A stretch of 64,000 bases of DNA from Tenacibaculum sp. 190130A14a (GCF_964048965.1 NZ_OZ040189.1:3290501-3354500); one strand, 5' to 3'. Shown: positions 25,931-37,713, counted from the first letter of the stretch. Translations and numbers: made by a program. Notes: generated by a model from the letters alone, not told the origin.

Positions 25931-27103
25931 TTAATTAGAAGCAATAAAATAAGGCGCTAAATTTACTTTCGCATTTCCTCTAGCTCCATAATAATTATTA
26001 TAACTTTTATTCTTCTCAATTGTATAAAATGAATCAACATAGTCATCATTATTCGTATACCAACTATTTGGCATTGCTTGAATAATTGCTCCTGCTACTT
26101 GACCAAGTACGTTTACCCATGGTTGTGTAGACACAGCTCCAATAATTTGAAATACTCCATTAACAATGGTAGATACTAAATCTTTGTAATTTACATTATC
26201 ATCTTTTTCAAAAAGCTGAATATTTGCTGCTTGGTATTTGTAATCATCCCAAAATAACATTACTTGATTAGGATAATAATCCCTACCATCATGATCTAAA
26301 TAATACATTGGAATTACCTTGATTTCTGGAGAGTTACTATCATCTTTAATTCCAGAAGTAATTGCATAAACCTCTGCAGCTCCACTAATCCAAGGCTCTT
26401 CATCATCATTTAAACGGATCTTATTTAGTTTCGTCGTTTCTAATCCAGATGTTTTTGCCGCGTTTAAAACATCTCCCACCTTTTTTCCTTCAAATCTATT
26501 GTTCTGAACACCTTCTTCTCTTAACATCTTATTCATGTAAGCTACTTCTTTCTTCAAAGTTTCAAAACCGTCTGTTTCAATAACAATTACAGGTTGCTCA
26601 GGTGCTTTATTTGCGTCTAAATACACCACTTTTTTATCTAGTGTATATGCCACTATTTGTTTCCAATCTTTTTCTTCTCCTTTAGGAGCAAAAGAAAACA
26701 ACAATTCAGATGACGTTGTCACTGCTTTTGGATTATGCATCCAAACCTCTAAAATTTCAATTTTCTCAGGAGCAAATTCGGCACTCGCATTGCGTTCTAA
26801 CTCATCGGTTTTCTTTTCTAAATTTTTAAACGACTGTTCTTCAGAAACAAAATTTGATGTTTTGTCTAATATCTTAGATAATTCAACACTAGGCTGTTGT
26901 TTACTTAACATTTCAAGAGTTACCTTCTTAAAATTTTCATTGTTCATTAAATCAATAAAATCTAAGGTGACCTCTTTTTTGTTTACCAAGTTTACATCAG
27001 CTAACTCATTTGTGGGGTTCTTTGTTAATTCTTCAGAGTTATTACAACTAACAAGTAAAATTGAGGCAATAGCCATGCCTAATAGAATACGGGGGATTCT
27101 CAT
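25931..27103 (-). CDS. Lipoprotein, possibly DUF3103-like
   Basis: 390 residues starting with a lipoprotein signal (ILLVSCNNS, Cys20). The middle contains EILEVWMHNPKAV and YPNQVMLFWDDYKYQA blocks and an acidic DDEEP segment near 235; the C-terminal third has a hydrophobic stretch (VNVLGQVAGAIIQAMP) and a Tyr/Asn-rich tail. The pattern resembles DUF3103 surface proteins, but I am not certain. No catalytic motif is recognisable. It is a monocistronic gene flanked by a 450-base AT-rich region upstream. Confidence 0.7.
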   Translation of the reverse strand: MRIPRILLGMAIASILLVSCNNSEELTKNPTNELADVNLVNKKEVTLDFIDLMNNENFKKVTLEMLSKQQPSVELSKILDKTSNFVSEEQSFKNLEKKTDELERNASAEFAPEKIEILEVWMHNPKAVTTSSELLFSFAPKGEEKDWKQIVAYTLDKKVVYLDANKAPEQPVIVIETDGFETLKKEVAYMNKMLREEGVQNNRFEGKKVGDVLNAAKTSGLETTKLNKIRLNDDEEPWISGAAEVYAITSGIKDDSNSPEIKVIPMYYLDHDGRDYYPNQVMLFWDDYKYQAANIQLFEKDDNVNYKDLVSTIVNGVFQIIGAVSTQPWVNVLGQVAGAIIQAMPNSWYTNNDDYVDSFYTIEKNKSYNNYYGARGNAKVNLAPYFIASN

Positions 27104-27487
27104 TTTTTAAAAATTTATTTGGTTAATATCTGTCAACAAACATCTGAAATTTCAAAATAAAAAACAACATAAATGTTAATTTTTTATGAATTAAAAAACA
27201 TAATCTTAATTTTAATGAATAAAAAACATTTTTTTAACACTGTATTAACATATGTTATTTTTTTATCTAAAATTTATTTTATGTAATTTTCGATTCATTA
27301 TTAGTCTCCCTATAAAAGCTTCTAAAGCATTTTTAACATTCTTCTCTTTGCTTAAAAATATAGATAACCCTGTTTTTTATTTAAACATGATTTTTAAGCG
27401 TTTTAAGGCACTTTTAGCAAAAACTATATTTGTTAATAAAATTACAACCAAGCACCTTAAAAACTTTTATTTTTAGTTTTAAAAATT
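27104..27487. other. AT-rich intergenic region upstream of gyrB
   Basis: About 380 very AT-rich bases. TATATTTG at 27425-27432 could be a -7 element but no -33 TTG is properly spaced. TTTTAAGG (about 27400) and CCTTAAAA (27454-27461) form a distant inverted repeat. The single long reading frame here is low-complexity Phe/Lys/Leu and not believable. Confidence 0.4.
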
Positions 27488-27495
27488 GTAAATTT
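27488..27495 (+). promoter_or_regulatory. -7 promoter element of gyrB
   Basis: TAAATTTG matches TAnnTTTG; the -33 region has no clear TTG. It lies 66 bases before the gyrB start and just upstream of a hairpin with a T run. Confidence 0.5.
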
Positions 27496-27508
27496 GTTGA
27501 GATTACAA

Positions 27509-27529
27509 GTCGCTTTCGAGCGATTTTTT
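27509..27529 (+). terminator. UUCG-loop hairpin with T run in the gyrB leader
   Basis: Stem TCGCT/AGCGA closed by a TTCG tetraloop and followed by seven T. It has the form of an intrinsic terminator but stands between the predicted gyrB promoter element and the start codon, so it may be a leader attenuator, a 5' stabilising hairpin, or the end of an upstream transcript. Confidence 0.6.
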
Positions 27530-27545
27530 TATGAAATGATTTTAA

Positions 27546-29498
<1,953 letters not shown>

Positions 29499-29522
29499 CT
29501 CACTATAAAACAAAAAAAAAAC

Positions 29523-29555
29523 AAAAGCTCAACTTTAACAGGTTGAGCTTTTTTT
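29523..29555 (+). terminator. Terminator after gyrB
   Basis: Stem AAAGCTCAAC/GTTGAGCTTT, 8-base loop, T run; 25 bases after the gyrB stop. Confidence 0.88.
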
Positions 29556-29570
29556 ACATTTATATTTTAC

Positions 29571-29578
29571 TACATTTG
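29571..29578 (+). promoter_or_regulatory. -7 promoter element of the DUF6588 gene
   Basis: TACATTTG matches TAnnTTTG, 27 bases ahead of the start. The nearest upstream TTG is 25 bases away, a little long. Confidence 0.5.
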
Positions 29579-29604
29579 TCCAAGTAAACAAAACAATCCC
29601 TAAA

Positions 29605-30633
29605 ATGAAAAAACTTACTTTTTCCCTTTTAACCATTTTCACTTTAGCATTTAACTCACAAGCACAAGAATTAGAAACAATTCTTTTAGCTAAAGATGAC
29701 GCCGCTAAATTAACAGAAGCTTACATTAACCCTACAATGAAAGGTTTAATCTATAGCTCAAATAGCGGTTGGTATCACACTGCCAAAGTGCACAAAAAAT
29801 TCGGATTCGATATTACCATCGGGGCGAGTGGTTCTTTTGCTCCATCTAAAGATGACATTTTTGATTTAACCAAACTAGGTTTATCAAGTAATACCACATT
29901 TACCAATAATACTTCTCCAACAATTGCTGCAGAGGAAAATGTCAATGGAACAACCGTTACATTTAACACCTCTATAGACACTCCTGCTGGACCACAAAAT
30001 GTTTCGGCAGATTTCACAATGCCAGGAGGAGAATCAATTGATATAACACCTGCTCCAATGGTTCAAGTTGGAATAGGACTCCCTTTTAAGTTAGAAGCAA
30101 TGGTACGTTTTGTACCAAAAGTTGGTTCAGATGACGTCAAAGCAGGATTATTTGGTATTGGTCTTAAAAAAGAAATTACAGATTGGTTTGGACCAATGGA
30201 TAAAACTCCATTACACATTTCTTTATTAGCTGCATACACTAACATGACAGTTGATTACGAAATTGGAAATGTATCGGGTCAAGTTGCTACAACTAATGGT
30301 TTAACAGAGTTCAAACTTAACTCTTATACTGTGCAAGCAATTGCCTCATTAAACTTACCCGTAATTAACTTTTATGGTGGTGTAGGTTATAACGGTGGAA
30401 CTACAAAATTAAACATGTTAGGAGACTATACATTAACGTACCAAACTAATACAACCCCATCAGTAGCAGTTCAAGAAAATGTTTCAAACCCCTTAGCTTT
30501 AAGTAATACTACAGGAGGTTTTAATGCTACCATTGGTACTCGTTTAAGCTTAGGTTTCTTCAAAATTTTTGGAAGTTATACACTACAGGAACAAAACACT
30601 TTAAATGCAGGGATTGCATTTAGCTTTAGATAA
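29605..30633 (+). CDS. DUF6588 family outer-membrane beta-barrel protein
   Basis: 342 residues with a signal peptide (cleavage after NSQAQ, about 20). The mature part alternates amphipathic strands (VQVGIGLPFKLEAMVRFVP, FGIGLKKEITDWF, NFYGGVGYNGGTTKL) and ends in Phe-Arg after an amphipathic last strand (GIAFSFR), typical of outer-membrane barrels. The N-terminal block LLAKDDAAKLTEAYINPTMKG split by strands is characteristic of DUF6588. The role is unknown; the family is nearly confined to Bacteroidota. Confidence 0.85.
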   Translation: MKKLTFSLLTIFTLAFNSQAQELETILLAKDDAAKLTEAYINPTMKGLIYSSNSGWYHTAKVHKKFGFDITIGASGSFAPSKDDIFDLTKLGLSSNTTFTNNTSPTIAAEENVNGTTVTFNTSIDTPAGPQNVSADFTMPGGESIDITPAPMVQVGIGLPFKLEAMVRFVPKVGSDDVKAGLFGIGLKKEITDWFGPMDKTPLHISLLAAYTNMTVDYEIGNVSGQVATTNGLTEFKLNSYTVQAIASLNLPVINFYGGVGYNGGTTKLNMLGDYTLTYQTNTTPSVAVQENVSNPLALSNTTGGFNATIGTRLSLGFFKIFGSYTLQEQNTLNAGIAFSFR

Positions 30634-30794
30634 TTTTTTTGTAAAAAAACTTAATAAAAGTCTGGAAAAGTTTAAATGTAAATTGATATATTAGATAAAA
30701 CGATATCATAAATCAAGTTGATAATGGTGTTTTAATTAATGAAAAAAACATTTAATTTTACCGTATAAAATCCAATCTTTTACATTTTAGAAAA

Positions 30795-30837
30795 AAAAAG
30801 AATCTCCGTTGTAAATTCAGTGGAGATTCTTTTTTTA
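30795..30837 (+). terminator. Terminator upstream of mdh
   Basis: A long stem with arms AAAAAGAATCTCC and GGAGATTCTTTTT, extended by G-U pairs to loop TAAATT, followed by T. It is 160 bases after the DUF6588 stop; the DNA between holds no gene that I can see. Confidence 0.8.
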
Positions 30838-30853
30838 TCCATAGTCAAATCGC

Positions 30854-30861
30854 TATTTTTG
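30854..30861 (+). promoter_or_regulatory. -7 promoter element of mdh
   Basis: TATTTTTG matches TAnnTTTG, 38 bases before the mdh start; no well-spaced -33 TTG. Confidence 0.45.
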
Positions 30862-30899
30862 TGCATCTTAATAATAATTTTCAATAAAAAATATATAAA

Positions 30900-31826
30900 A
30901 TGAAAGTAACAGTTGTAGGAGCAGGTGCAGTAGGTGCTAGTTGTGCTGAATACATTGCTATTAAAGATTTCGCCTCTGAAGTTGTATTAGTTGACATTAA
31001 AGAAGGTTTTGCTGAAGGTAAAGCTATGGATTTAATGCAAACAGCTTCTTTAAATGGATTTGACACTAAAATAGTAGGTACTACTGGTGACTATTCTAAA
31101 ACTGCTGGTTCTGATATTTGTGTAATTACTTCTGGTATTGCACGTAAACCTGGTATGTCTCGTGATGAATTAATGGGAATCAATGCAGGTATCGTTAAAT
31201 CTGTATCGGCTAGTTTAATTGAACATTCTCCTAACACTATCATCATTGTGGTTTCTAATCCAATGGATACAATGACTTATTTAGTACACAAAGCTACAAA
31301 CTTACCTAAACACAGAATTATTGGTATGGGTGGTGCTTTAGATTCTGCTCGTTTCAAATACAGATTAGCAGAAGCTTTAGAGGCTCCTATTTCTGATGTT
31401 GATGGAATGGTAATTGGAGGACACTCTGATAAAGGTATGGTTCCATTAACTCGTTTAGCTACTCGTAACTCAGTTCCAGTATCTGAATTTTTATCAGAAG
31501 AGAGATTAGAGCAAGTTAAACAAGACACTAAAGTTGGTGGAGCAACTTTAACTGGTTTATTAGGAACTTCTGCTTGGTATGCTCCAGGTGCAGCAGTTTC
31601 AGGATTAGTTCAAGCAATTGCATGTGACCAAAAGAAAATCTACCCTTGTTCTGCTTTATTAGAAGGTGAATATGGATTATCTGATTTATGTATTGGTGTT
31701 CCTGTAGTATTAGGAAGAAACGGTATTGAAAAAATCGTTGAAATCAACTTAAGCGAAGAGGAAAAAACTCAACTATCTTCTTCTGCTGAAGCAGTTAAGA
31801 AAAACAATGAGGCTTTAACTTTCTAA
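30900..31826 (+). CDS. mdh: Malate dehydrogenase
   Basis: 308 residues, LDH-like MDH of the TCA cycle, oxidising malate with NAD. The dinucleotide loop is GAGAVG (about 7-12). Substrate arginines lie in ARKPGMSR (about 81-88), which distinguishes MDH from lactate dehydrogenase. VVSNPMD, and the catalytic His in GGHSDKGMVPL (about 173), are present. Monocistronic, bounded by terminators on both sides. Confidence 0.96.
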   Translation: MKVTVVGAGAVGASCAEYIAIKDFASEVVLVDIKEGFAEGKAMDLMQTASLNGFDTKIVGTTGDYSKTAGSDICVITSGIARKPGMSRDELMGINAGIVKSVSASLIEHSPNTIIIVVSNPMDTMTYLVHKATNLPKHRIIGMGGALDSARFKYRLAEALEAPISDVDGMVIGGHSDKGMVPLTRLATRNSVPVSEFLSEERLEQVKQDTKVGGATLTGLLGTSAWYAPGAAVSGLVQAIACDQKKIYPCSALLEGEYGLSDLCIGVPVVLGRNGIEKIVEINLSEEEKTQLSSSAEAVKKNNEALTF

Positions 31827-31849
31827 GTTAAACTTTAACAATACTTAAG

Positions 31850-31879
31850 AAACCTGGGTTTTACTCAGGTTTTTTTTAT
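31850..31879 (+). terminator. Terminator after mdh
   Basis: Stem AAACCTG/CAGGTTT with a 9-base loop and eight T; 23 bases after the mdh stop. Confidence 0.85.
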
Positions 31880-31984
31880 AAAAAAATGTTAAATCAACCT
31901 AGTAGATGTAAGACTTTTGAAAATTAATCGTCTATTAATTGGAAGAAACAATAGTAGAGTTTCTTTTCATAGTTTTTCATAGCA

Positions 31985-32018
31985 ATTTTCCCACTTCATT
32001 TTTTGAAGTGGGTTTATT
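31985..32018 (+). terminator. Second hairpin between mdh and ftsE
   Basis: Stem CCCACTTCA/TGAAGTGGG with a short T loop; a T-rich tract follows on the plus strand only. It could block read-through into the antisense strand of ftsE. No plus-strand gene ends right before it. Confidence 0.65.
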
Positions 32019-32019
32019 T

Positions 32020-32706
32020 TTATGCGGTAGCTTGTTGTACTACTTCAAACAACTCTCCTCCTTCACATTTTACCGTTTTTTGCTTAAACTTTACGATCAA
32101 TTGATAATCATGTGTAGCCATTAAGATGGTTTTTCCACTTTTATGAATTTCATTAAGCAACTCCATCACCTCTAATGAAGTTTTCGGATCTAAATTTCCA
32201 GTAGGCTCATCGGCTAAAATTAACTCGGGGTCATTTAACAAAGCTCTTGCTATTGCCACTCTTTGTTGTTCTCCACCAGAAAGCTCAAAAGTTTTTTTGT
32301 AATACTTTTCTTTCATTCCTACCTTATCTAAAACCTCATAAATTTTATCTTTCATTTCAGTTTTATCCTTCCAACCTGTCGCTTTTAAAACAAACTCAAG
32401 ATTCTCGTAGACATTCCTGTCATTTAATAATTTAAAATCCTGAAAGACAATCCCTAATTTTCTTCTCAAAAAAGGAATATCTTTTTCTTTCATTTTTTTT
32501 AAATCAAAACCTACAATACTTCCCAATCCACGTTTTAAACGCAAATCTCCATAAAGTGTTTTAAGTAAACTACTTTTTCCACTTCCTGTTTTTCCAATTA
32601 AATAATAAAAATCACCTTTATTCAAAGTAAAGTTCACTTTTGATAATACAAGATTATCCAACTGATAAATATCGGCGTTGTCTAAATGTAAAACAGGTTG
32701 CTCCAT
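32020..32706 (-). CDS. ftsE: Cell-division ABC transporter ATP-binding protein FtsE
   Basis: 228 residues, ABC ATPase. Walker A GKTGSGKSS (about 38-46), Q-loop VFQDFKLL, signature LSGGEQQR (about 143-150), Walker B LILADEP and switch His in ATHDYQL. The block QDFKLLNDRNVYENL is typical of FtsE, which with FtsX activates peptidoglycan hydrolases at the division site. No ftsX is adjacent; in Flavobacteriia the two genes are often apart. A LolD-type function is less likely given this motif. Confidence 0.9.
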   Translation of the reverse strand: MEQPVLHLDNADIYQLDNLVLSKVNFTLNKGDFYYLIGKTGSGKSSLLKTLYGDLRLKRGLGSIVGFDLKKMKEKDIPFLRRKLGIVFQDFKLLNDRNVYENLEFVLKATGWKDKTEMKDKIYEVLDKVGMKEKYYKKTFELSGGEQQRVAIARALLNDPELILADEPTGNLDPKTSLEVMELLNEIHKSGKTILMATHDYQLIVKFKQKTVKCEGGELFEVVQQATA

Positions 32707-32724
32707 ATGAAAATATTGTTTTTA

Positions 32725-32732
32725 CAAATCTA
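32725..32732 (-). promoter_or_regulatory. -7 promoter element of ftsE
   Basis: Minus strand TAGATTTG matches TAnnTTTG, 19 bases ahead of the ftsE start codon. Confidence 0.5.
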
Positions 32733-32831
32733 AAATTTTATTACGTAATTCTATAACATTTATTACTTTTGATAAAATCCCTCCAACAAAATTAAAAAAC
32801 ATACGTTATAGTTTCTAGATAACTAAAAAAT

Positions 32832-35800
32832 ATGAGAATCATTTATTTCAAAAAAGGCTATCTGTCTTTACTTTTTTTAGGGTTTACAACATCTTTTTTT
32901 GCACAAAAAACTGCTTTACATGTATCGGAGTCTTCTGATTTTCATAAAGCTATAGAATTGTATAATAACAAATCTTATGCTGCCGCTCAGCAATTATTTC
33001 AAAAAATATCTGCCGAGTCAAAAGAAATTAAGAATTTAAAAGCTGATGCCGATTATTATGACGCCATGAGTGCTATAAAATTGAATCAGGATTACGCTGA
33101 TGATAAAGTAATAGATTTTGTAGAAAATTACCCATATCATAATAAGAAGGAAAAAGCATACTTAAACGTTGGAAACCATTACTTTGCTAATAGAAAAGCA
33201 TCCTACGCTTTGAAGTGGTATCAAAAAGTAAATGAAAAATTACTTACACAAGAAGAAAAGGACGAGTTAAATTATAAAATGGGATATGCTTTGCTGGTTT
33301 CTAACTACTTAAAAGATGCCAAAGCTAAATTTAAAACCTTACTTGGAAATCCTATTTATGGAAATGATGCTCGTTATTATTATGGATATGTTGCTTACAA
33401 ACAAGAAAATTTTGGAGAAGCAGAAGACAATTTAAGTCAACTTGCAGATGATGCCACTTATAAAGCAAAAGCCAACTACTATATTCTAGACATTAGTTTT
33501 AAAGCAGGTAGATTTGACAAATCTGTTCAAATTGGTGAAAAACTATTAGAAACGACTAAAGACAAAAAACAGATTTCTCAAATTTCAAAAATTATTGGAG
33601 AGAGTTATTTTAACTTAAAACAATACGAAAAAGCTATTCCTTATTTAAAAGCTTATAAAGGAAAAAGAGGGAAATGGACCAATACTGATTATTATTATTT
33701 AGGATACGCTTATTACAAGCAAAAAGACTTCGAAACAGCCATTAGCACCTTTAATAAAATTATTGGAGGAACTAATAAAGTGGCTCAAAATGCATATTAC
33801 CATTTAGGAGAATGCTACATGGAACTTGATAAAAAAGTAGAGGCTTTGAATGCATTTAAGAACGCAAGTGAGATGGATTTTGATCCTCAAATTAATGAAA
33901 GTGCTTTTTTAAATTATGCTAAATTAAGTTACGAGCAAGGAAATCCTTATGAAAGTGTGCCAGATGTTTTAAAAAATTATTTAGCAAAATATCCTACATC
34001 AGTAAATACAAAAGAAATAAGAGAATTACTTATTACCTCATATTTACATCAGCAAGATTATACAGGTGCTTTATCATATTTAAATGAAAACAAATCACCA
34101 GAAAATGATGAATTGATAAGTGAAGTTTCTTTGTATCGAGGTATTCAACTCTTCAATAATCAAAAATTAAAAGAAGCTAAACCGTACTTTGAAACTGCTA
34201 CTAAATCTGCATCAAGTATTGTAAACAATAAAGCAAGATATTGGTTAGCTGAAACGAACTACTTACAGGGAGATTACGAAGAAGCTTTACAAGAGTATTT
34301 ATTGTTTACAAATAACGAAATTGAAGAGAGAAAAATGTTAGACTATAATATTGCTTACACCTATTTTAAATTAAAGAAATATGAAGAAGCAGCGAAACAT
34401 TTTCAACAATTCTTAGATGCAAAAATTGAAAACAACGATTTAAATGATGATGCGGGTAATAGACTTGGAGATTCTTTTTATGCGACCAAAAATTATTCAA
34501 AAGCAATTACCTCTTATGACAACATTATTCAACAAGGAGGAGTGGGCTCTGATTATGCACAATATCAAATTGCTATGAGTAATGGTTTTATGGGAGATAG
34601 CGATTTAAAAGTTAAAAATTTAAATACGTTAATTAACGATTATACAGAATCTCAATTACAAGACGATGCTTTGTTTCAACTTGCTGCAACATACACCAGC
34701 AGTAATGATCAATTAAAAGCACAAAACACATATGAAAAATTACTAGCCAAACATCCACGAAGTAACTATGTTCCTTCTGTTCTATTGCGTCAAGGGTTAT
34801 TATACTACAACAACAATAGTAATAGCAAAGCACTTTCTAAGTTCAAAGAAATTGTTGCAAAACACCCTAACTCAAATGAAGCAAGACAAGCTGTTACCAA
34901 TGTTAAAAATGTATACATTGATATAGGTAAGGTAGATGAATATGCTGATTGGGTTAAAAACGTAAAATTCATCAATGTATCAGATGCTGAATTAGACAAT
35001 GCAAGTTATCAATCTGCTGAAAACAAATTCTTAGAAAATAATAACACTAGGGCTATCGAAGGATTTAATAAATACCTACAAAGTTTTCCTAATGGTATTC
35101 ATGCTTTGAAAGCTAATTTCTACTTAGCACAAGCGTATAGTAACACCAATCAATCTGAAAATGCAATTCCTCATTACACCTATGTAATGAATCAAGAAAA
35201 AAGTGAGTTTACTGAAGAGTCTTTAACAAAACTTGCCAATATTTATCTTAAAAAAGAAGATTGGGATAATGGTATGAAAGTACTTTCTAAGTTAGAAAGT
35301 GAAGCAAACTACCCGCAAAACATCATTTTTGCACAGAGTAACCTTATGAAGGGTCACTACAACAAGAAGGATTATGACAACGCTATTGCTTATGCAGAAA
35401 AAGTGTTAAGTAATGGGAAAATTGACATAAAAATAATAGAGGATGCTAAAATCATTATTGCTCGTGCTGCCTTTGAAACAAATGACTATGAAACAGCAAG
35501 AGATTTTTTCCATGAAGTAAATAAAAAAGCCACTGGAGCTTTAAAAGCCGAAACTTTATACTACAATGCTTTCTTTTTAAATGATGAAAAAGAGTATGAA
35601 CTATCCAATAAAGCCATACAAGATTTAATTGCAAATTATTCTTCTTATAAATATTGGGGAGTAAAAAGTTACATTATCATGGCTAAAAACTATTATGCCT
35701 TAAAAGATGCATATCAGGCTACTTATATTTTAGAAAACATTATCAAAAACTTTACGCAATATAAAGACTTGGTAGAGGAAGCTAAAAATGAGCTAAGCAC

Positions 35801-35852
35801 CATAAAAAATAAGGAAGCGAAAACAAACGAATCTGTAACTACCCAAAACTAA
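32832..35852 (+). CDS. Large secreted TPR-repeat protein
   Basis: 1006 residues. A signal peptide ends near SFFAQK (about 24). The rest is almost entirely tetratricopeptide-like helix pairs, with repeated signatures such as YALKWYQKVNEK, YYLGYAYYKQKDFETAISTFNKI, YHLGECYMELDKKVEALNAF and AIEGFNKYLQSFPNG. TPR arrays are protein-binding scaffolds; the protein should be periplasmic or at the outer membrane. It precedes an outer-membrane barrel gene by 23 bases, a pairing that is common in Bacteroidota, and the two probably act together. The ligand is unknown. Confidence 0.9.
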   Translation: MRIIYFKKGYLSLLFLGFTTSFFAQKTALHVSESSDFHKAIELYNNKSYAAAQQLFQKISAESKEIKNLKADADYYDAMSAIKLNQDYADDKVIDFVENYPYHNKKEKAYLNVGNHYFANRKASYALKWYQKVNEKLLTQEEKDELNYKMGYALLVSNYLKDAKAKFKTLLGNPIYGNDARYYYGYVAYKQENFGEAEDNLSQLADDATYKAKANYYILDISFKAGRFDKSVQIGEKLLETTKDKKQISQISKIIGESYFNLKQYEKAIPYLKAYKGKRGKWTNTDYYYLGYAYYKQKDFETAISTFNKIIGGTNKVAQNAYYHLGECYMELDKKVEALNAFKNASEMDFDPQINESAFLNYAKLSYEQGNPYESVPDVLKNYLAKYPTSVNTKEIRELLITSYLHQQDYTGALSYLNENKSPENDELISEVSLYRGIQLFNNQKLKEAKPYFETATKSASSIVNNKARYWLAETNYLQGDYEEALQEYLLFTNNEIEERKMLDYNIAYTYFKLKKYEEAAKHFQQFLDAKIENNDLNDDAGNRLGDSFYATKNYSKAITSYDNIIQQGGVGSDYAQYQIAMSNGFMGDSDLKVKNLNTLINDYTESQLQDDALFQLAATYTSSNDQLKAQNTYEKLLAKHPRSNYVPSVLLRQGLLYYNNNSNSKALSKFKEIVAKHPNSNEARQAVTNVKNVYIDIGKVDEYADWVKNVKFINVSDAELDNASYQSAENKFLENNNTRAIEGFNKYLQSFPNGIHALKANFYLAQAYSNTNQSENAIPHYTYVMNQEKSEFTEESLTKLANIYLKKEDWDNGMKVLSKLESEANYPQNIIFAQSNLMKGHYNKKDYDNAIAYAEKVLSNGKIDIKIIEDAKIIIARAAFETNDYETARDFFHEVNKKATGALKAETLYYNAFFLNDEKEYELSNKAIQDLIANYSSYKYWGVKSYIIMAKNYYALKDAYQATYILENIIKNFTQYKDLVEEAKNELSTIKNKEAKTNESVTTQN

Positions 35853-35875
35853 AATTTGTGATTAACAAACGTAAG

Positions 35876-37684
35876 ATGAAACTAATGAAAAAGCATTTAG
35901 GGTTACTTTTATTATTTGCTGTGAGTGTCATGGTAAATGCGCAGGAAAAAACAAATACAGAAAAAGCAAAGGATACTATTATAAAAACAGAAGTTGTAAA
36001 TGTTGTTACTTCTTATGTTCCAAAAATTAGCGATGCCTTTAAAATAAAACAAAAGCCTACTATACAGCATACAAAGGAAACAGAAAGAAAAGCGCTAGAT
36101 TATAAGATCTTTTCAGTTCCAGTTGCTTCTACCTTTATTCCGCAAAGAGGAACTATGAAAAAAATAGACCTTGGAAAAAGAGAACGTTTGTATCCTAATT
36201 ATGTTTCTGTAGGACTAGGTAATAAAATAGCTCCATTTGCAGAAGTATATGTAAGACAAAGTGAGTATTACAATAGCGAACTTGGTGGTAATATAAGATT
36301 TTTACTTAACTCAGACCCCGTTGAAAATACACAGTTAAGCAGTACATTTTACAACATTAATGTACATCTTTTTTACGAACAAAAAGAACGCTATTATACA
36401 TGGAAAGCTGGTTTAGATGCAGAAAGAAGTAAGTATAACTGGTATGGGCTACCGAGTAACATTACCTTTACTCCTGCTACAATTGACAATATTGAGGAAG
36501 AACAAATTTATAATTACTATCAAGCCTTTGGAAAAATTGATTTTGACGAATCGTTTATTAAAAACATTAATGGAAATGTAAACTTTATGTCAGATGGTTT
36601 GAGCAGTAGTGAATTTGAATTTGATGCAAAAGCTAATTTAGAGTTTCCTTTAGATGGAATTCATAGGCAACTAAACGATTTAAAGTTAGGAGTTCATTTA
36701 AATTATTTTGGAGGTGAATTTGCCAGCACTTACATCAATGATCCTTTAAGTAATATTACAAGTTTAAAACATGGTTTTTTAACTGCCGGATTACTTCCTA
36801 ACTACAAGTTTTTAATGCATGATTTTCTTATTCAAATTGGTGCTAAAGGATATTTCTCTTTAGACACACAAAATAGCACCAGTAACTTTCTGATTTATCC
36901 TGATGTAGAAGTTTCTTATCCTGTTGTAAAAGAATTTGCCAATGTTTTTATTGGTGCCACTGGTGGATTAGAAAACAATACCTATAAAAAGTTCTCAAAA
37001 GAAAATCAATTTGTATCTCCTACATTAACCATTGCTCCTACCAATGAAAAATACAATGCTTTTGCAGGAGTTAGAGGAAGATTTAATTCTCAATTTAGTT
37101 ATAAAGTAAGAGCCAGCTATGCAGATATTGAAAACAATCCGTTTTTCTTATTAAACCCATCAAAATCGAGTGGTAACAATAGTGCTGGTGGTAATGGATT
37201 TACCTTTTTTGGCTATGAATACGGAAATTCTTTCAATGTGGTATATGACAACATAAAAAGAACAACTGTTTTTGCAGAGGCGGCTTTTGAGGTAGATAAA
37301 AAATTAAGTTTAGGTGGTAATTTAGAATTCAACAACTTTAAACTAGACAATATTGCTCATGCTTGGAATACTCCAAAAATTAGAGCAGAGTTTTTTGGAA
37401 CTTATAAAACCGACAAATGGTATGCAGGAAGCAATATCTTTTTTGTAGGTGCTAGAAAAGGTATTCAATACGATGTGTTACCTGCCTCTACATCTTCTGT
37501 AGTCAATTTAAAAAGTTATATAGACGTTAACCTAAATGGAGGGTACCATTTCAGCGATTCTTTTTCGGTATTCTTAAACTTAAAAAATGTGTTAAACAAT
37601 AGCTATCAACGTTATACCAATTACAACGTACAAGGATTTCAGGCAATGGCTGGTTTAACATGGAAGTTTGATACACTTTTCTAA
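35876..37684 (+). CDS. Outer-membrane beta-barrel protein partnered with the TPR protein
   Basis: About 602 residues. Signal peptide MKKHLGLLLLFAVSVMVNAQ follows an N-terminal Met; ATG at 35876 or 35885 suits it better than the upstream GTG at 35858. The N-terminal 100 residues contain VVNVVTSYVPKISDAFKIK, then a large barrel with many aromatic strand ends, finishing with LTWKFDTLF. The C-terminal ~200 residues resemble the last strands of TonB-dependent receptors (FLNLKNVLNNSYQRYTNY), but no plug or TonB box is visible. Co-directional with the TPR gene, probably one operon. Confidence 0.8.
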   Translation: MKLMKKHLGLLLLFAVSVMVNAQEKTNTEKAKDTIIKTEVVNVVTSYVPKISDAFKIKQKPTIQHTKETERKALDYKIFSVPVASTFIPQRGTMKKIDLGKRERLYPNYVSVGLGNKIAPFAEVYVRQSEYYNSELGGNIRFLLNSDPVENTQLSSTFYNINVHLFYEQKERYYTWKAGLDAERSKYNWYGLPSNITFTPATIDNIEEEQIYNYYQAFGKIDFDESFIKNINGNVNFMSDGLSSSEFEFDAKANLEFPLDGIHRQLNDLKLGVHLNYFGGEFASTYINDPLSNITSLKHGFLTAGLLPNYKFLMHDFLIQIGAKGYFSLDTQNSTSNFLIYPDVEVSYPVVKEFANVFIGATGGLENNTYKKFSKENQFVSPTLTIAPTNEKYNAFAGVRGRFNSQFSYKVRASYADIENNPFFLLNPSKSSGNNSAGGNGFTFFGYEYGNSFNVVYDNIKRTTVFAEAAFEVDKKLSLGGNLEFNNFKLDNIAHAWNTPKIRAEFFGTYKTDKWYAGSNIFFVGARKGIQYDVLPASTSSVVNLKSYIDVNLNGGYHFSDSFSVFLNLKNVLNNSYQRYTNYNVQGFQAMAGLTWKFDTLF

Positions 37685-37713
37685 AGTTAGTAGAAAAATC
37701 TTACATTCGAAGA

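Noticed and set aside
27252..27476. 74-codon plus-strand frame upstream of gyrB
   Set aside because: Low-complexity Phe/Lys/Leu product from AT-rich DNA, no ribosome-site or family signal; probably non-coding.
31939..32124. 61-codon frame between mdh and ftsE
   Set aside because: Crosses the hairpin and the antisense of ftsE; Phe-rich and without family features.
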